Assembly (NCBI RefSeq): GCF_000421545.1
Contig: NZ_ATXF01000004.1
Span: 806,001 to 870,000 of the forward strand
Origin: Agromyces italicus DSM 16388
Lineage (GTDB): Bacteria; Actinomycetota; Actinomycetes; Actinomycetales; Microbacteriaceae
Length of the DNA stretch: 64,000 bases
Direction: 5' to 3'
Shown here: one piece after another, positions 10,401 through 19,882 of the stretch
How positions within the stretch are numbered: the first letter of the stretch is position 1
How the letters are laid out: each line of letters starts with the position of its first letter
Translations under genes and position numbers: made by a program
The notes under the pieces: model-generated
The model's database searches: none
The model's input: the letters and a program-made list of their open reading frames with translations, nothing else
Told to the model about the DNA's origin: nothing

Positions 10401-10486
10401 CGACGCAGGTCTGGGTGCGACCGCCGGGCGGAGCCACCGTGCGCCGGCGGTGGCCGCTCGAGGCGACAACCGATTCCGCCGCGTGA
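7421..10486 (+). CDS. FtsK/SpoIIIE-type (EccC-like) ATPase with two P-loops
   Basis: A 1021-residue protein. Two hydrophobic stretches near the N-terminus (about 25-70) precede a basic, coiled-coil-like region, then an FtsK/SpoIIIE ATPase module with Walker A GTTGSGKS (411-418), Walker B LVIVVDEFQ, and the LASQRP and N-C-A-I-R-V-S-L-R segments typical of type VII secretion EccC ATPases. A second ATPase-like module has P-loop GMPGSGRS (710-717), where Arg replaces the Walker Lys, and Walker B LLVIDDLD. It lies 94 nt after the FHA gene on the same strand. By family it should power translocation of a protein substrate at the membrane; no WXG100 substrate gene is present in the window. Confidence 0.88.
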   Translation: MHPFDDADPTPLLPLALPQAPPEPERPAFPVLATLAPVGGALALWAITGSPFSLVFAVLGPIVALTSLLDARRQARRRLRRAAADREARLDDLRAEISARHDEERRAAWRLTPSPSSIVSSAARPVWTDPTPKPLVLGAGVRRSSVRIDGVPTDARDRAVLERAVRLSGAPVLAEPSTGIGFVGPLALARSAARAALVQLVGRVDPRAVAVAAPSGAEWEWVRRLPHGRLGASGPARGDAPCVVVIDPASEREVAAVDAATGAGVGPQAARAGAAAGGSPRPLRSGPAGRFRLVVAEEMRLLPPGLATVLRLSGPRAAVVHRDGAAPAAIEPALVGSVEAQRWGDAMAGAAALLDLTGDAGIPRRVALAELPAAVGGAHARTSLAVAVGVADDGPLLLDLVEHGPHALVAGTTGSGKSEFLLAWLAALARAYPPALVSFLLVDFKGGAAFEPIRGLPHVVGVVTDLDESEALRAVESLRAELRHREAVLAGVGARDLRELGEEVPLGRLVIVVDEFQAMIERFPELGGVIADIAARGRSLGVHLVLASQRPNGVVREQVTANCAIRVSLRVMQRVDSLAVVGTEEAAEIPPGAPGRAVVDRGDGRPVRFQSAIADEAAVLGARVASASLPRARRPWVDPLPRRIAPDELDALLEAWEPASGGVSRAGAAIGPRSRRAGPSGFGLVDEPERQRRSAAAWDAASDGHLLVAGMPGSGRSTALEAIAAVVRAAHGESAVVRLEGPRSAIWDAIERLVDDAREIARGPRLLVIDDLDTRLRSWPDDYRALALERLETLLREGRSRGLAVAASTSQWLGVPHGLRDAFGIRLLLRHATRAELTQAGGAGELWRSVEVPGAGQWRGRRVQVVDTPVPGRAGSPWPSSGAPLAAHVPALDIDRAARIAVVTTSPSADAELLRSAGHAPVVLGPHADASALAALGRPGAPVVAVGSAEAWSAQWSLLSTIRETATILVRGGASEYRALIADRVLPPLLDEGATQVWVRPPGGATVRRRWPLEATTDSAA

Positions 10487-10622
10487 GACGCGATTCGAAA
10501 CGGAATCCGTACAGAACGTTCCAAGAAATTAACGATTCGGACATCAAGTACTGCGTGATCGCCCTGCAGTGTGTCAGTATCTTCCCACCCCGCATGAGCT
10601 TGCAACCGAAATGGAGTCCCTC
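10487..10622 (+). promoter_or_regulatory. AT-richer leader before the polyamine transporter operon
   Basis: 136 nt between the FtsK-like gene and potD with clearly lower GC than the surroundings, containing short palindromes (ACGGAATCCGT near 10500-10510 and GAACGTTC near 10515-10522) and a possible -10 CAGTAT at 10575-10580. A promoter for the transporter operon is likely here; no convincing -35 was found. GGAG at 10614-10617 is the ribosome-binding site that selects the GTG at 10623. Confidence 0.45.
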
Positions 10623-11833
10623 GTGAGCACTCGGCCCCTGCCCCAAGACCCGATGATCCGCTCGCTGATCGCGAAGGCGCGCCAGTCGCAGCTGAATCGT
10701 CGCACCCTCCTCGCCGGCGCAGGTGCCGGCGCGACCGCCCTCGCCCTCGCCGCGTGCTCGACTGGCGGCGGACAGACGAAGCCCACCCCCGCGGCCGACG
10801 AATCCGCGAACGACAAGACCCTCAACTGGGCCAACTGGGCCGCCTACATCGACGAAGACGACGACGGCAACTACCCGACCCTCGTCCGCTTCACCGAGGA
10901 GACCGGCATCGAGGTCAACTACGAGGTCGCCGTCGACGACAACAACACCTACTACGGCAAGGTGAAAGACCAGCTCGCCCTCGGCAAGGACATCGGGGCC
11001 GACCTCTCGGTGCTCACCGACTGGATGATCGCCCGCTGGATCCGCTTCGGCTACGGCCAGGAGCTCGACCACGCCAACATCCCGAACCTCGCGAACCTCA
11101 CCCCCGCGCTCCGCGACCCCGACTTCGACCCGGGCCGCAAGTTCTCGGTGCCGTGGCAGGGCGGATTCGCCGGCATCGCCTGGAACAAGGAGGCGATCCC
11201 CGGCGGCATCTCGAGCGTCGCCGACCTCTGGGACTCGTCGCTGAAGGGCCGTGTCGGCGTGCTCTCCGAGATGCGCGACACCATGGGCTGCATCATGCTC
11301 GACGAGGGCGTCGACATCGCCGGCGACTGGGGCGACGAGGAGTACACCGCCGCCATCGAGGTGCTGCGCAAGCAGGTCGACGACGGTCAGGTCCGCAACA
11401 TCAAGGGCAACTCCTACCTCGAAGACCTGAAGAGCGAAGACACCCTCGCGGCGATCGTGTGGTCGGGCGACATCACCGTGCTGAACGCCGAGGCCGGCGA
11501 CAAGTGGGAGTTCGCGATCCCCTCGGCGGGCGGCACGCTGTGGAACGACAACTTCATCGTGCCGATCGGCTCGCCGCGCAAGACGAACGCCGAGAAGCTC
11601 ATCGACTTCTACTACGACCCCGAGGTCGCGGCCGAGGTCGCTGCCTGGGTGAACTTCATCACGCCGGTCGTCGGCGCGAAGGAGGCCGCCGCCGCGATCG
11701 ACCCCGAACTCGCCGAGAACCCCCTGATCTTCCCCGACGAGGCCTTCCTCGAGAATGCGCACATCTTCCGTTCGCTGAGCGGTGCCGAAGAGCAGAAGTA
11801 CCAGGCCGAGTTCCAGTCGATCCTGCTGGGGTC

Positions 11834-11837
<4 letters not shown>
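10623..11837 (+). CDS. potD: Polyamine (spermidine/putrescine-type) ABC transporter substrate-binding lipoprotein
   Basis: 404 residues. The GTG at 10623 is chosen because GGAG stands 6 nt upstream and the protein then begins just before its signal; the ATG at 10611 is the alternative. The N-terminus carries a twin-arginine-like NRRTLLAG and a lipobox LAAC about 30 residues later, so it is an exported lipoprotein. The mature part matches the PotD/solute-binding type 1 fold (NWANWAAYIDE, SVPWQGGFAGIAWNKE). It is the first gene of a D-A-B-C operon and overlaps potA by GTGA. Substrate is predicted as a polyamine from family and from gabT nearby; other cations of this family are possible. Confidence 0.9.
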
Positions 11838-13039
<1,202 letters not shown>

Positions 13040-13041
13040 CC

Positions 13042-13953
13042 ATGGCCTTCGCAGCGTTCGCGACGGCGGAGGCGCAGCCGCAGGCACCGAGAAAGAAGAG
13101 CCGCATCGCGCTCTTCCTCCTCCTGCCAGGCATCCTCTACCTCGTGCTCTTCTTCCTGACGCCGCTGGTGTCGCTCGTGCTGACCTCTCTGCAGGCCCCG
13201 CGCGAGTTCGGCGACATCGGCCAGTACGACTACGCGTTCAACTGGCAGAACTACGTCGACGTCGTCGAGGCGTACTGGCCGCACATCCTGCGGTCGTTCG
13301 GCTACGCCCTGGCGGCGACGGTGCTCGCGCTCGCGTTCAGCTACCCGCTGGCGTACTTCATCGGCGTGAAGGCCAGACGCTGGCCGCTCCTCCAGAGCCT
13401 CATGCTGGTGCTCGTGATCGCCCCGTTCTTCATCAGCTTCCTGCTGCGCACGCTCGCGTGGAAGCAGATCCTCTCGGACGAGTCGTTCATCATCACCTCC
13501 TTGAAGGCGCTCTCGCTGATGGCGCCGGACGCGCACTTCACGGGCACGCCGTTCGCGGTCATCTTCGGCCTGACCTACAACTTCATCCCGTTCATGACCC
13601 TGCCGCTCTACACGACCCTCGAGCGCCTCGACCTGCGCTACCTCGAAGCGGGCAGCGACCTCTACGCGAACCCGTTCACGGTGTTCCGCACGGTCACCGT
13701 CCCGCTGTCGATGCCCGGCATCGTCGCCGGGACGTTGCTCACGTTCATCCCCGCCGCGGGCGACTACGTGAACGCGAGCCGCGACTTCCTCGGCGGTCCC
13801 GACACGCAGATGATGGGCAACGTGATCGAGGCGAACTTCCTCGTGCTGCTGAACTACCCGGCGGCGGCGGCCCTCTCGATCATCCTGATGGCGGCGATCC
13901 TCGTGCTCGTCGGCGTCTATGTGAAGCGCTCCGGAACGGAGGACCTGCTGTGA
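13042..13953 (+). CDS. potB: Polyamine ABC transporter permease, PotB type
   Basis: 303 residues, starting 2 nt after potA. Six predicted transmembrane helices, with the first at about residues 25-48, and an EAA-type loop seen as YLEAGSDLYANPFTVFRTVTVP with the conserved E-A-G-x-D-L spacing. Typical PotB/PotH permease of the binding-protein-dependent type. It overlaps potC by GTGA, which supports coupled synthesis of the permease heterodimer. Confidence 0.93.
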   Translation: MAFAAFATAEAQPQAPRKKSRIALFLLLPGILYLVLFFLTPLVSLVLTSLQAPREFGDIGQYDYAFNWQNYVDVVEAYWPHILRSFGYALAATVLALAFSYPLAYFIGVKARRWPLLQSLMLVLVIAPFFISFLLRTLAWKQILSDESFIITSLKALSLMAPDAHFTGTPFAVIFGLTYNFIPFMTLPLYTTLERLDLRYLEAGSDLYANPFTVFRTVTVPLSMPGIVAGTLLTFIPAAGDYVNASRDFLGGPDTQMMGNVIEANFLVLLNYPAAAALSIILMAAILVLVGVYVKRSGTEDLL

Positions 13954-14849
13954 GCGGAGAAGTCCAGGCGGCGGCCGTCCTCGGCGGCCTCAGCGAGAGC
14001 GAACAGCTCGGCGAGAAGCGGCCGGGGGGCAAGGTCCGGCCGCGCCGGATCGGCCTCGGCGACTGGCTCCTGCCGGCCTACACCGTCATCGCGTTCGTGT
14101 TCCTCCTCATCCCGATCGTCTACACCTTCGTGTTCTCGTTCAACGACTCGATCAAGTCGAACATCGCCTGGCGCGGCTTCACGCTCGACAAGTGGCTGAA
14201 CGTCTGCAACGTCGAGGGCGGCGCGGTCTGCCAGGCGTTCGGCAACAGCATCGTGATCGGCGTGGTCGCGACGGTCATCGCCACGACGCTCGGCACGATG
14301 ATCGCGATCGCGCTGGTGCGCTACCGGTTCCGGGCACGCTCGGCGATCAGCCTGCTGCTGTTCCTGCCGATGGCGACCCCGGAGGTCGTGCTCGGCGCGG
14401 GGCTCGCCGCGCAGTTCCTCGCGGTCGGGGTCGCGAAGGACATGACGACGATCATCCTGGCGCACACCATGTTCTGCATCAGCTTCGTGGTGGTCACGGT
14501 CAAGGCGCGCGTCGCGAGCCTCGACCCGGCGCTCGAGGAGGCGGGGCGCGACCTCTACGGTTCGCCTGCGCAGGTGTTCTGGCGGGTCACGTTCCCGCTG
14601 CTCATGCCGGGCATCCTCGCTGCGGCGCTGCTGTCGTTCGCGCTCAGCTTCGACGACTTCATCATCACGAACTTCAACTCGGGCGCCGTCTCGACGTTCC
14701 CGAAGTACGTGTACATCTCGGCGTCGCGCGGCATCCCCGCCGAGGCGAACGTCATCGCCTCCGCGGTGTTCCTCTTCGCGCTCGTGCTGGTCGTCGGTGC
14801 GCAGGTGTCGCGGGCGGCACGCGCGAAGCGACTCGCGAAGCTCGGCTGA
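13950..14849 (+). CDS. potC: Polyamine ABC transporter permease, PotC type
   Basis: 299 residues from the GTG overlapping the potB stop. A charged cytoplasmic N-terminus of about 40 residues precedes six membrane helices; the EAA loop reads LEEAGRDLYGSPAQVFWRVT, followed by the LSFDDFIITNF segment characteristic of PotC/PotI. Together with potB it forms the channel. The operon ends here with a strong hairpin at 14877-14918. Confidence 0.93.
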   Translation: MSGEVQAAAVLGGLSESEQLGEKRPGGKVRPRRIGLGDWLLPAYTVIAFVFLLIPIVYTFVFSFNDSIKSNIAWRGFTLDKWLNVCNVEGGAVCQAFGNSIVIGVVATVIATTLGTMIAIALVRYRFRARSAISLLLFLPMATPEVVLGAGLAAQFLAVGVAKDMTTIILAHTMFCISFVVVTVKARVASLDPALEEAGRDLYGSPAQVFWRVTFPLLMPGILAAALLSFALSFDDFIITNFNSGAVSTFPKYVYISASRGIPAEANVIASAVFLFALVLVVGAQVSRAARAKRLAKLG

Positions 14850-14876
14850 CGCGAACGGGTGTCGTACGAGACGGAT

Positions 14877-14918
14877 GCCTCGGCGGGAGCGGCGGTTTCC
14901 ACCAGCCCCCGCCGAGGC
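14877..14918 (+). terminator. Hairpin terminator after the pot operon
   Basis: An 11-bp perfect inverted repeat (GCCTCGGCGGG at 14877-14887 with CCCGCCGAGGC at 14908-14918) around a 20-nt loop, starting 28 nt after the potC stop and followed by a TTCC stretch rather than a long T-run. Position between convergent units supports transcription termination. Confidence 0.7.
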
Positions 14919-15046
14919 TTCCGTCGTCGTGCCGCACCCGGGCGGGACCGGGCCGGGGCCGAGTGAGGTTCGACCCCGTGCAAGGTAGGTTCGAACCCAC
15001 CTCGGCGCCTCGAACCGTCCTCAACCGCGTGGGCGTGGCCGCGCGC

Positions 15047-16036
15047 TCAGACGGTCGCGCGGATCTCGCCGACGCGGTGTTCGCCGCCCATGACCCAGAG
15101 GTCGAGCTCGGTCTGCACCGCGTCGATCGCGGCGTCGTCGAGCGCGCCCGCCGCGGCGAGCAGGCGCAGCCCGATGATGGTCGATGCGCGGGAGGACCCG
15201 TCGAGCACCTTGAGCGCGGTCGTCGTGCCGTCGGGCGCCGACATCACCATGACGCCCTCTGCGCCGAACTTCGCGAAGACGCCGAGACGGTCGATGGCGA
15301 CGGTGTCGGGCTGACCCGGCCCCGCGACCGCCCAGGCGTGCTCGCGCGCCGCGGCGGTGAGCGCCGCCGATTCGCGGTACAGGGCGAAGGGCGAACCGGC
15401 CTGCGCCGTCGTGATCTTGTGGATGCCGCGGGCGAGCGCCGTGAGGGTGATCGCGTGCACCGGGGCGCCGCAGCCATCGATCGCCGAGGCGGCGGGCCGT
15501 TCGCCGGTGAGACGCTCGAGCACATCGAGGATGCGCTTCTGCAGCGGGTGCTCGGGGTCGAGGTAGCCCTCGACCGGCCACTCGTTCGCGACGCAGGCGT
15601 TGAGCATCGCCGCGTGCTTGCCCGAGCAGGTCATGTAGCCACGGCGCTTCGCGCCTCCCCGTCGGATGAGCTCGTCTCGGGCGACCCGATCGCCGGGGGC
15701 GGAGGCCGGGCAGCCGAGCGACGCGTCGGTGAGCCCGACACGGCCGAGAAGACCGTCGACGAGCGCGACGTGCGCGGCGGTGCCCGAGTGGCTCGCCATC
15801 GCGATCGCCGCGTCTTCACCGCGGAGGGTGACGCCGCTCGTCATCACCGCGACCGCCTGGAACGGCTTGAGGGCCGACCGCGGGAAGACGGGTGTCGCGA
15901 CGTCGCCGAGCGCGCGCACGACGTCGCCTTCGGGGGAGAGCACGACGGCGGAACCGGCGTGCCTGGACTCGATGAAACCACTTCGTTCGACCACTGCGAG
16001 CTGGACGGAGTCTTCGACGGAGAACGTCTCGGCCAC
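15047..16036 (-). CDS. Asparaginase, PF06089 (asparaginase II) family
   Basis: 329 residues, ATG start at 16036. It matches the actinobacterial/rhizobial asparaginase II type (PF06089), unrelated to the AnsA/AnsB fold: early ERSGFIESRHAG, FPRSALKPFQAV, ASHSGT, and the CSGKHAAM and IDGCGAP segments. Members of this beta-lactamase-like family hydrolyse L-asparagine to aspartate and ammonia. It lies 3 nt downstream of gabT and is surely cotranscribed. No signal peptide, so cytoplasmic. Function is by family; related proteins have been little tested. Confidence 0.87.
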   Translation of the reverse strand: MAETFSVEDSVQLAVVERSGFIESRHAGSAVVLSPEGDVVRALGDVATPVFPRSALKPFQAVAVMTSGVTLRGEDAAIAMASHSGTAAHVALVDGLLGRVGLTDASLGCPASAPGDRVARDELIRRGGAKRRGYMTCSGKHAAMLNACVANEWPVEGYLDPEHPLQKRILDVLERLTGERPAASAIDGCGAPVHAITLTALARGIHKITTAQAGSPFALYRESAALTAAAREHAWAVAGPGQPDTVAIDRLGVFAKFGAEGVMVMSAPDGTTTALKVLDGSSRASTIIGLRLLAAAGALDDAAIDAVQTELDLWVMGGEHRVGEIRATV

Positions 16037-16039
16037 GGC

Positions 16040-17413
16040 TCAGCCGAGGGCCGCGAGGCCGTCGTCGAGCACGTGCAGGCCGTCGTCGATCAGCGACTCG
16101 CTCATCGCGAGGCTCGGCAGGAATCGCAGCACGTTGCCGTAGGTGCCGGCACTGAGGAACAGCACGCCCCGCTGCGCTGCGAAGGCGACCAGCGCGGAGA
16201 CGGCCTCGGGGTTCGGTGCCTTCGTCGTGGCGCCGGTGCCGGGCTGCACGAGCTCGATGGCGATCATCGCGCCCTTGCCGCGGATCTCGCCGATGACGTC
16301 GTAGCGCTCGGCGAGCCGCTCGAGCCCGGCCAGCAGGGCGGCTTCGATGCGGCGCCCCTCGGCGAGGAGATCGTGCTCCTCGATGGACTCGAACACGGCG
16401 ATCGCCGCCGCGCACGCGACGGGGTTGCCGCCGAAGGTGCCGCCGAGGCCGCCCGCGTGAGCGGCGTCCATGATCTCGGCGCGGCCGGTGACGGCCGCGA
16501 GCGGCAGGCCGCCTGCGATGCCCTTCGCGCTGAGCACGAGGTCGGGCTCCCACCCGAAGTGCTCGCTCGCGAAGTACTTGCCGGTGCGGGCGAAGCCCGA
16601 CTGGATCTCGTCGGCGATCATGACGACCCCCTGCTCGGTGCACCAGGCCTGCAGCGTCGGCAGGAAGCCGTCGGCGGGCACCATGAAGCCGCCCTCGCCC
16701 TGGATGGGCTCGACCACGAGGCAGGCGAGGTCGGATGCGCCGACGACCTTCTCGAGGTAGGCGATCGTCCGGGCGGCGGCATCGACGCCGGAGAGCCCGT
16801 CGCGGTAGGGGTACGAGCTCGGCGCGTGGTAGACGTCGCCGGCGAAGGGGCCGAAGCCGGTGCCGTACGGCATCGCCTTGTAGTTCATCGCCATCGTGAG
16901 GTTCGTACGACCGTGGTAGGCGTGGTCGAGCACGGCGACGGCGCGGCGGCCGGTGTGCTTTCGCGCGATCTTCACGCCGTTCTCGACCGCCTCGGCGCCC
17001 GAGTTCACGAGCACCGACTTCTTCGCCCACGTGCCCGGCGTGTGCAGGGCGAGGAGTTCGGCGACCCGCACGTACTCCTCGTACGGGGTCACCGTGAACA
17101 GCGTGTGGATGACGTCGCCGAGCTGCTCGGTCGCCGCCGCGACCACGCGCGCGTCGGTGTGGCCGATCGTGGTGACCCCGATGCCGGCGCCGAAGTCGAT
17201 GAACTGATTGCCGTCGACGTCGACGAGGACGGCGCCGTTCGCGCGCTCGATGAACACGGGCAGGGCGCTCGACACGCCGCCCGAGACGACCGCGAGACGT
17301 CGCTCCTGGAGCGCCTGCGACTTGGGGCCGGGAACGGCGGTGACGATCTTGCGCTCCTGCGGCACGGAGTACTCGGGCGCGGCGGCCCGGGCTGAAATCT
17401 GGGAGTCAGTCAT
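16040..17413 (-). CDS. gabT: 4-aminobutyrate aminotransferase
   Basis: A 457-residue class III PLP-dependent aminotransferase. Visible landmarks are VNSGAEAVENGVKIARK, the PLP-contacting DEIQSGFARTG, and the Schiff-base lysine in LSAKGIAGGLPL; EPIQGEGGF also fits GabT. It converts GABA plus 2-oxoglutarate to succinate semialdehyde and glutamate. RBS GGTGGAGG lies just before the ATG. First gene of a two-gene operon with the asparaginase, and convergent with the pot operon; GABA is the end product of putrescine breakdown, so a shared nitrogen-scavenging role is plausible. No succinate-semialdehyde dehydrogenase adjoins it. Confidence 0.92.
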   Translation of the reverse strand: MTDSQISARAAAPEYSVPQERKIVTAVPGPKSQALQERRLAVVSGGVSSALPVFIERANGAVLVDVDGNQFIDFGAGIGVTTIGHTDARVVAAATEQLGDVIHTLFTVTPYEEYVRVAELLALHTPGTWAKKSVLVNSGAEAVENGVKIARKHTGRRAVAVLDHAYHGRTNLTMAMNYKAMPYGTGFGPFAGDVYHAPSSYPYRDGLSGVDAAARTIAYLEKVVGASDLACLVVEPIQGEGGFMVPADGFLPTLQAWCTEQGVVMIADEIQSGFARTGKYFASEHFGWEPDLVLSAKGIAGGLPLAAVTGRAEIMDAAHAGGLGGTFGGNPVACAAAIAVFESIEEHDLLAEGRRIEAALLAGLERLAERYDVIGEIRGKGAMIAIELVQPGTGATTKAPNPEAVSALVAFAAQRGVLFLSAGTYGNVLRFLPSLAMSESLIDDGLHVLDDGLAALG

Positions 17414-17538
17414 GGTGCCTCCACCTTATCGCCGCGGGGCCGGCGCCGCCGGGGCCGCGGGCGCGGCCGAGCGGGCAGAATCGGAGGGTGCACGCTCCCG
17501 CGACCAGGTCGGCGCGGCACGGACGAGGAGGCGGCGGA

Positions 17539-18021
17539 ATGCTCGGGACGCACCATTACGAGATCGCGATCGACTGGCAGGGCGATCAGGGCACGGGCAC
17601 GAGCGGGTACCGCGACTACCGGCGCAGGCACGTCGTGCGCGCGGCGGGCAAAGAGCACGACATCGCGGGCTCGAGCGATCGGACCTTCCACGGCGACCGT
17701 GACCGCTGGAACCCCGAGGAGTTGCTCATCGCCGCGCTCGCGCAGTGCCACATGCTCTCGTACCTGCACGTCGCCACGAGCCACGGCGTGATCGTGCGCG
17801 GCTACACCGATGCGGCGAGCGGCACGATGGTGGAGGACGGCCGCGGGGGCGGCGCGTTCACCGAGGTCGTGCTGCGTCCACGGGTCGTCGTCGAGGATGC
17901 CACGATGCTGGCGCTCGCCGCGGAGTTGCACGCCGAGGCATCCGAGAAGTGCTTCATCGCCGCCTCGGTGGCGTTCCCGGTGCGCCACGAGGCGACCGTC
18001 GTCGTGCTCGTCGACGGCTGA
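17539..18021 (+). CDS. OsmC family protein
   Basis: 160 residues. The ATG at 17539 is preferred over a GTG 51 nt upstream because it follows a GAGGAGGCGGCGGA ribosome-binding region and matches the family N-terminus. It has the OsmC/Ohr fold with the first conserved Cys in IAALAQCHMLSYL and the second in ASEKCFIA, the two redox cysteines used for peroxide reduction. The family detoxifies organic or fatty-acid hydroperoxides. Transcribed divergently from gabT. Confidence 0.9.
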   Translation: MLGTHHYEIAIDWQGDQGTGTSGYRDYRRRHVVRAAGKEHDIAGSSDRTFHGDRDRWNPEELLIAALAQCHMLSYLHVATSHGVIVRGYTDAASGTMVEDGRGGGAFTEVVLRPRVVVEDATMLALAAELHAEASEKCFIAASVAFPVRHEATVVVLVDG

Positions 18022-18056
18022 CTCGGGCGACGGCCGAGTCGGGCGCCGGGGGCGGG

Positions 18057-18989
18057 TCAGGCGCCCGGACGGGCGGGCAGGGTCGGACCGGGCGGGCAGC
18101 TGTGGCCGCCGACCAGCCGGCTGCACTCGGGCAGGAACCCCGGGTAGCGCTCGGCCTGGGGGTCGCCGAACCAGCGGTGCCAGAGCCGCCAGAAGTTGAG
18201 GTTGCCGAAGGCCGAGCAGTCGTCGCCGGTCTCGGGGGCGGCGAGCGTCGCCGCACTCGGCTGGTACGGCGTGTAGTTGTAGAGGTTCGCGGTGGCCTGG
18301 TTGCGGATCGTCACCTTCGTCGCCCCGCACGCCGCGTCAGGATGGTACTGCACCTTCACCGCGCCGATGCGGTACGCGCGCTCGGGCTCCTCGGTGTATT
18401 GCCGGAACTGCCAGGCGGCGTTGTACACCTGATTGAAGAAGCCGAAGTACTTCGCGTCGCAGTCTGCCGTGTCGGGGCAACCGTAGCCGGTCGCCCGCAG
18501 GTAGCCCGACTCGCTCGGCCGGGTGAGCAGCGACTGCTCCTTCTGCAGGAGCACGAGCAGCGTGCGGGGGCTGACGCCGCAGGCCTCCGAGACCTTCTGG
18601 ATGATGCGACTGGCCCGTTCGCGGGTGGCGCCCTCGTAGGCGGCGCAGTGCCGGCCGCCGACGGCGGGCTGCGATTCGGTCGTCTGGCGGTAGTCGGCCA
18701 GGCAGGGCACGTCGTCGTCGGGCCGGCAGTCGAGGCCCTCGAGGAAGCGCTGGATCTCGGCGGCATTCATCGCACTCGCGTCGTAGAAGGCGTCGTCGCT
18801 GACGATGAGCCCGGGGTCGAACTCCTCGCTCGCCGCGGGGATCTCGAACTCGGGCGTCGGGGCCGTACGCACTGTGGCGCCGCCCTGCCACTGCCGACCC
18901 TCGGTGACGGAGGAACCGGGGGCGCAGGCGGCGAGGCCGAGCAGCACGACGGTCGCGAGTGCGGCGGCGGCGAGCTTCGCGGGAATCAT
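18057..18989 (-). CDS. Lipoprotein with a widespread actinobacterial extracellular domain of unknown function
   Basis: 310 residues from ATG 18989, selected because a -10 TATCGT ends 7 nt upstream and the protein then begins with a hydrophobic signal and lipobox (LGLAAC). The mature part carries the pattern found in many secreted actinobacterial proteins often labelled hemagglutinin or cell-wall associated: SDDAFYDASAMNAAEIQRFL, LADYRQTT, LLVLLQKEQSLLTR, YFGFFNQVYNAAWQF, and NLYNYTPYQPS, with several conserved cysteine pairs. The Glu in QKEQ inside a helical segment recalls lysozyme-like folds, but this is speculative. It is downstream of plsC on the same strand. Confidence 0.75.
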   Translation of the reverse strand: MIPAKLAAAALATVVLLGLAACAPGSSVTEGRQWQGGATVRTAPTPEFEIPAASEEFDPGLIVSDDAFYDASAMNAAEIQRFLEGLDCRPDDDVPCLADYRQTTESQPAVGGRHCAAYEGATRERASRIIQKVSEACGVSPRTLLVLLQKEQSLLTRPSESGYLRATGYGCPDTADCDAKYFGFFNQVYNAAWQFRQYTEEPERAYRIGAVKVQYHPDAACGATKVTIRNQATANLYNYTPYQPSAATLAAPETGDDCSAFGNLNFWRLWHRWFGDPQAERYPGFLPECSRLVGGHSCPPGPTLPARPGA

Positions 18990-18996
18990 CGAAGCG

Positions 18997-19002
18997 ACGA
19001 TA
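18997..19002 (-). promoter_or_regulatory. -10 element of the lipoprotein gene (leaderless)
   Basis: TATCGT on the minus strand, 7 nt before the ATG at 18989; transcription would begin at or next to the start codon. Confidence 0.5.
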
Positions 19003-19035
19003 CCGGGTGTGCTTCGGGCCCTGCTGGGAACAGCG

Positions 19036-19797
19036 TCAGATCCGTTCGCGCGGCACGACCTTGTCGGCGAGCCGGGCGAGGGTGCCCTGCGGAGGCACCT
19101 CGTTGTACTGGCCGGCGAGCTCCTGTCCGCTGAGGGCGTGGATCGCCGCCATGATCTCGTCGGTCGCGGCACGTCGGGCCCGACCGCTCGTGGCCGGGCC
19201 GTGGTGAGCGAGGTCGAGCGGCTCGCCGAAGCGGACCGTGACGGGACGGACCCGGGGCAGCTTCGCACCGACGGGTTGGATCTCCTGGGTGCCGATGAGT
19301 CCGACGGGAACCACTGTCGCGCCCGTCGTGAGCGCCAGCCACGCGACGCCGGTGCGGCCCCGGTAGAGGCGGCCGTCGATCGACCGGGTGCCTTCGGGAT
19401 AGATGGCGAAGGCCTCCGACTGCTCGAGGATGCGCCGCCCGGCATCGAGCGCCTCCTGTGCGGCCGCGCCGGCGCCGCGTTCGACGGGCACGGCGCCGAT
19501 CGCGCTGAAGAAGGTGCGCGAGAGCCAGCCCGAGAACCCGGTCCCGGTGAAGTAGCTCGACTTCGCGAGGAACTGCACGGGCCGCGGGGAGGCGAGCGGG
19601 ATCACCACGCTGTCGACGAACGACAGGTGGTTCGAGGCGAGGATGACGGGCCCGCGCTTCGGGACGTTCTCGCGGCCGGTGATCGTCGGCCGGTAGACGA
19701 GGAGGGCGATCGGCTTCAGCATGCCCCTGAAGATGCGGTACGCGGGACCCCGCTTGACCGCGGGGGCGGGAACGGCGTCGGCCTCGATCTCACTCAC
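19036..19797 (-). CDS. plsC: 1-acyl-sn-glycerol-3-phosphate acyltransferase
   Basis: 253 residues from a GTG start. PlsC/LPLAT landmarks are in order: NHLSFVD (the NHxxxxD catalytic motif, near residue 55), FLAKSSYFTG, and YPEGTRSIDGRLYRGRTG (motif III). It acylates lysophosphatidic acid to phosphatidic acid at the inner membrane face in phospholipid synthesis. A -10 TAGGGT ends 6 nt before the GTG. Divergent from the phosphopantetheinyl-transferase-like gene. Confidence 0.92.
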   Translation of the reverse strand: MSEIEADAVPAPAVKRGPAYRIFRGMLKPIALLVYRPTITGRENVPKRGPVILASNHLSFVDSVVIPLASPRPVQFLAKSSYFTGTGFSGWLSRTFFSAIGAVPVERGAGAAAQEALDAGRRILEQSEAFAIYPEGTRSIDGRLYRGRTGVAWLALTTGATVVPVGLIGTQEIQPVGAKLPRVRPVTVRFGEPLDLAHHGPATSGRARRAATDEIMAAIHALSGQELAGQYNEVPPQGTLARLADKVVPRERI

Positions 19798-19803
19798 CTT
19801 CCG

Positions 19804-19809
19804 ACCCTA
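19804..19809 (-). promoter_or_regulatory. -10 element of plsC (leaderless)
   Basis: TAGGGT on the minus strand with 6 nt to the GTG at 19797, so the transcript should start at the initiation codon. Confidence 0.55.
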
Positions 19810-19882
19810 CGAGCGCGGGTATGCGGAAGCCGGAATATCCGCGGCCTGCCGCGCCCGCGCCCGATGGGGGAGGATTGACGGC

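Noticed and set aside
14981..15020. GGTTCGAACCC-type sequence resembling a tRNA T-loop, with a similar GGTTCGACCCC just upstream
   Set aside because: No matching acceptor, D or anticodon stems can be drawn around it and the flanking stem bases do not pair; treated as chance sequence in the gap between convergent genes.
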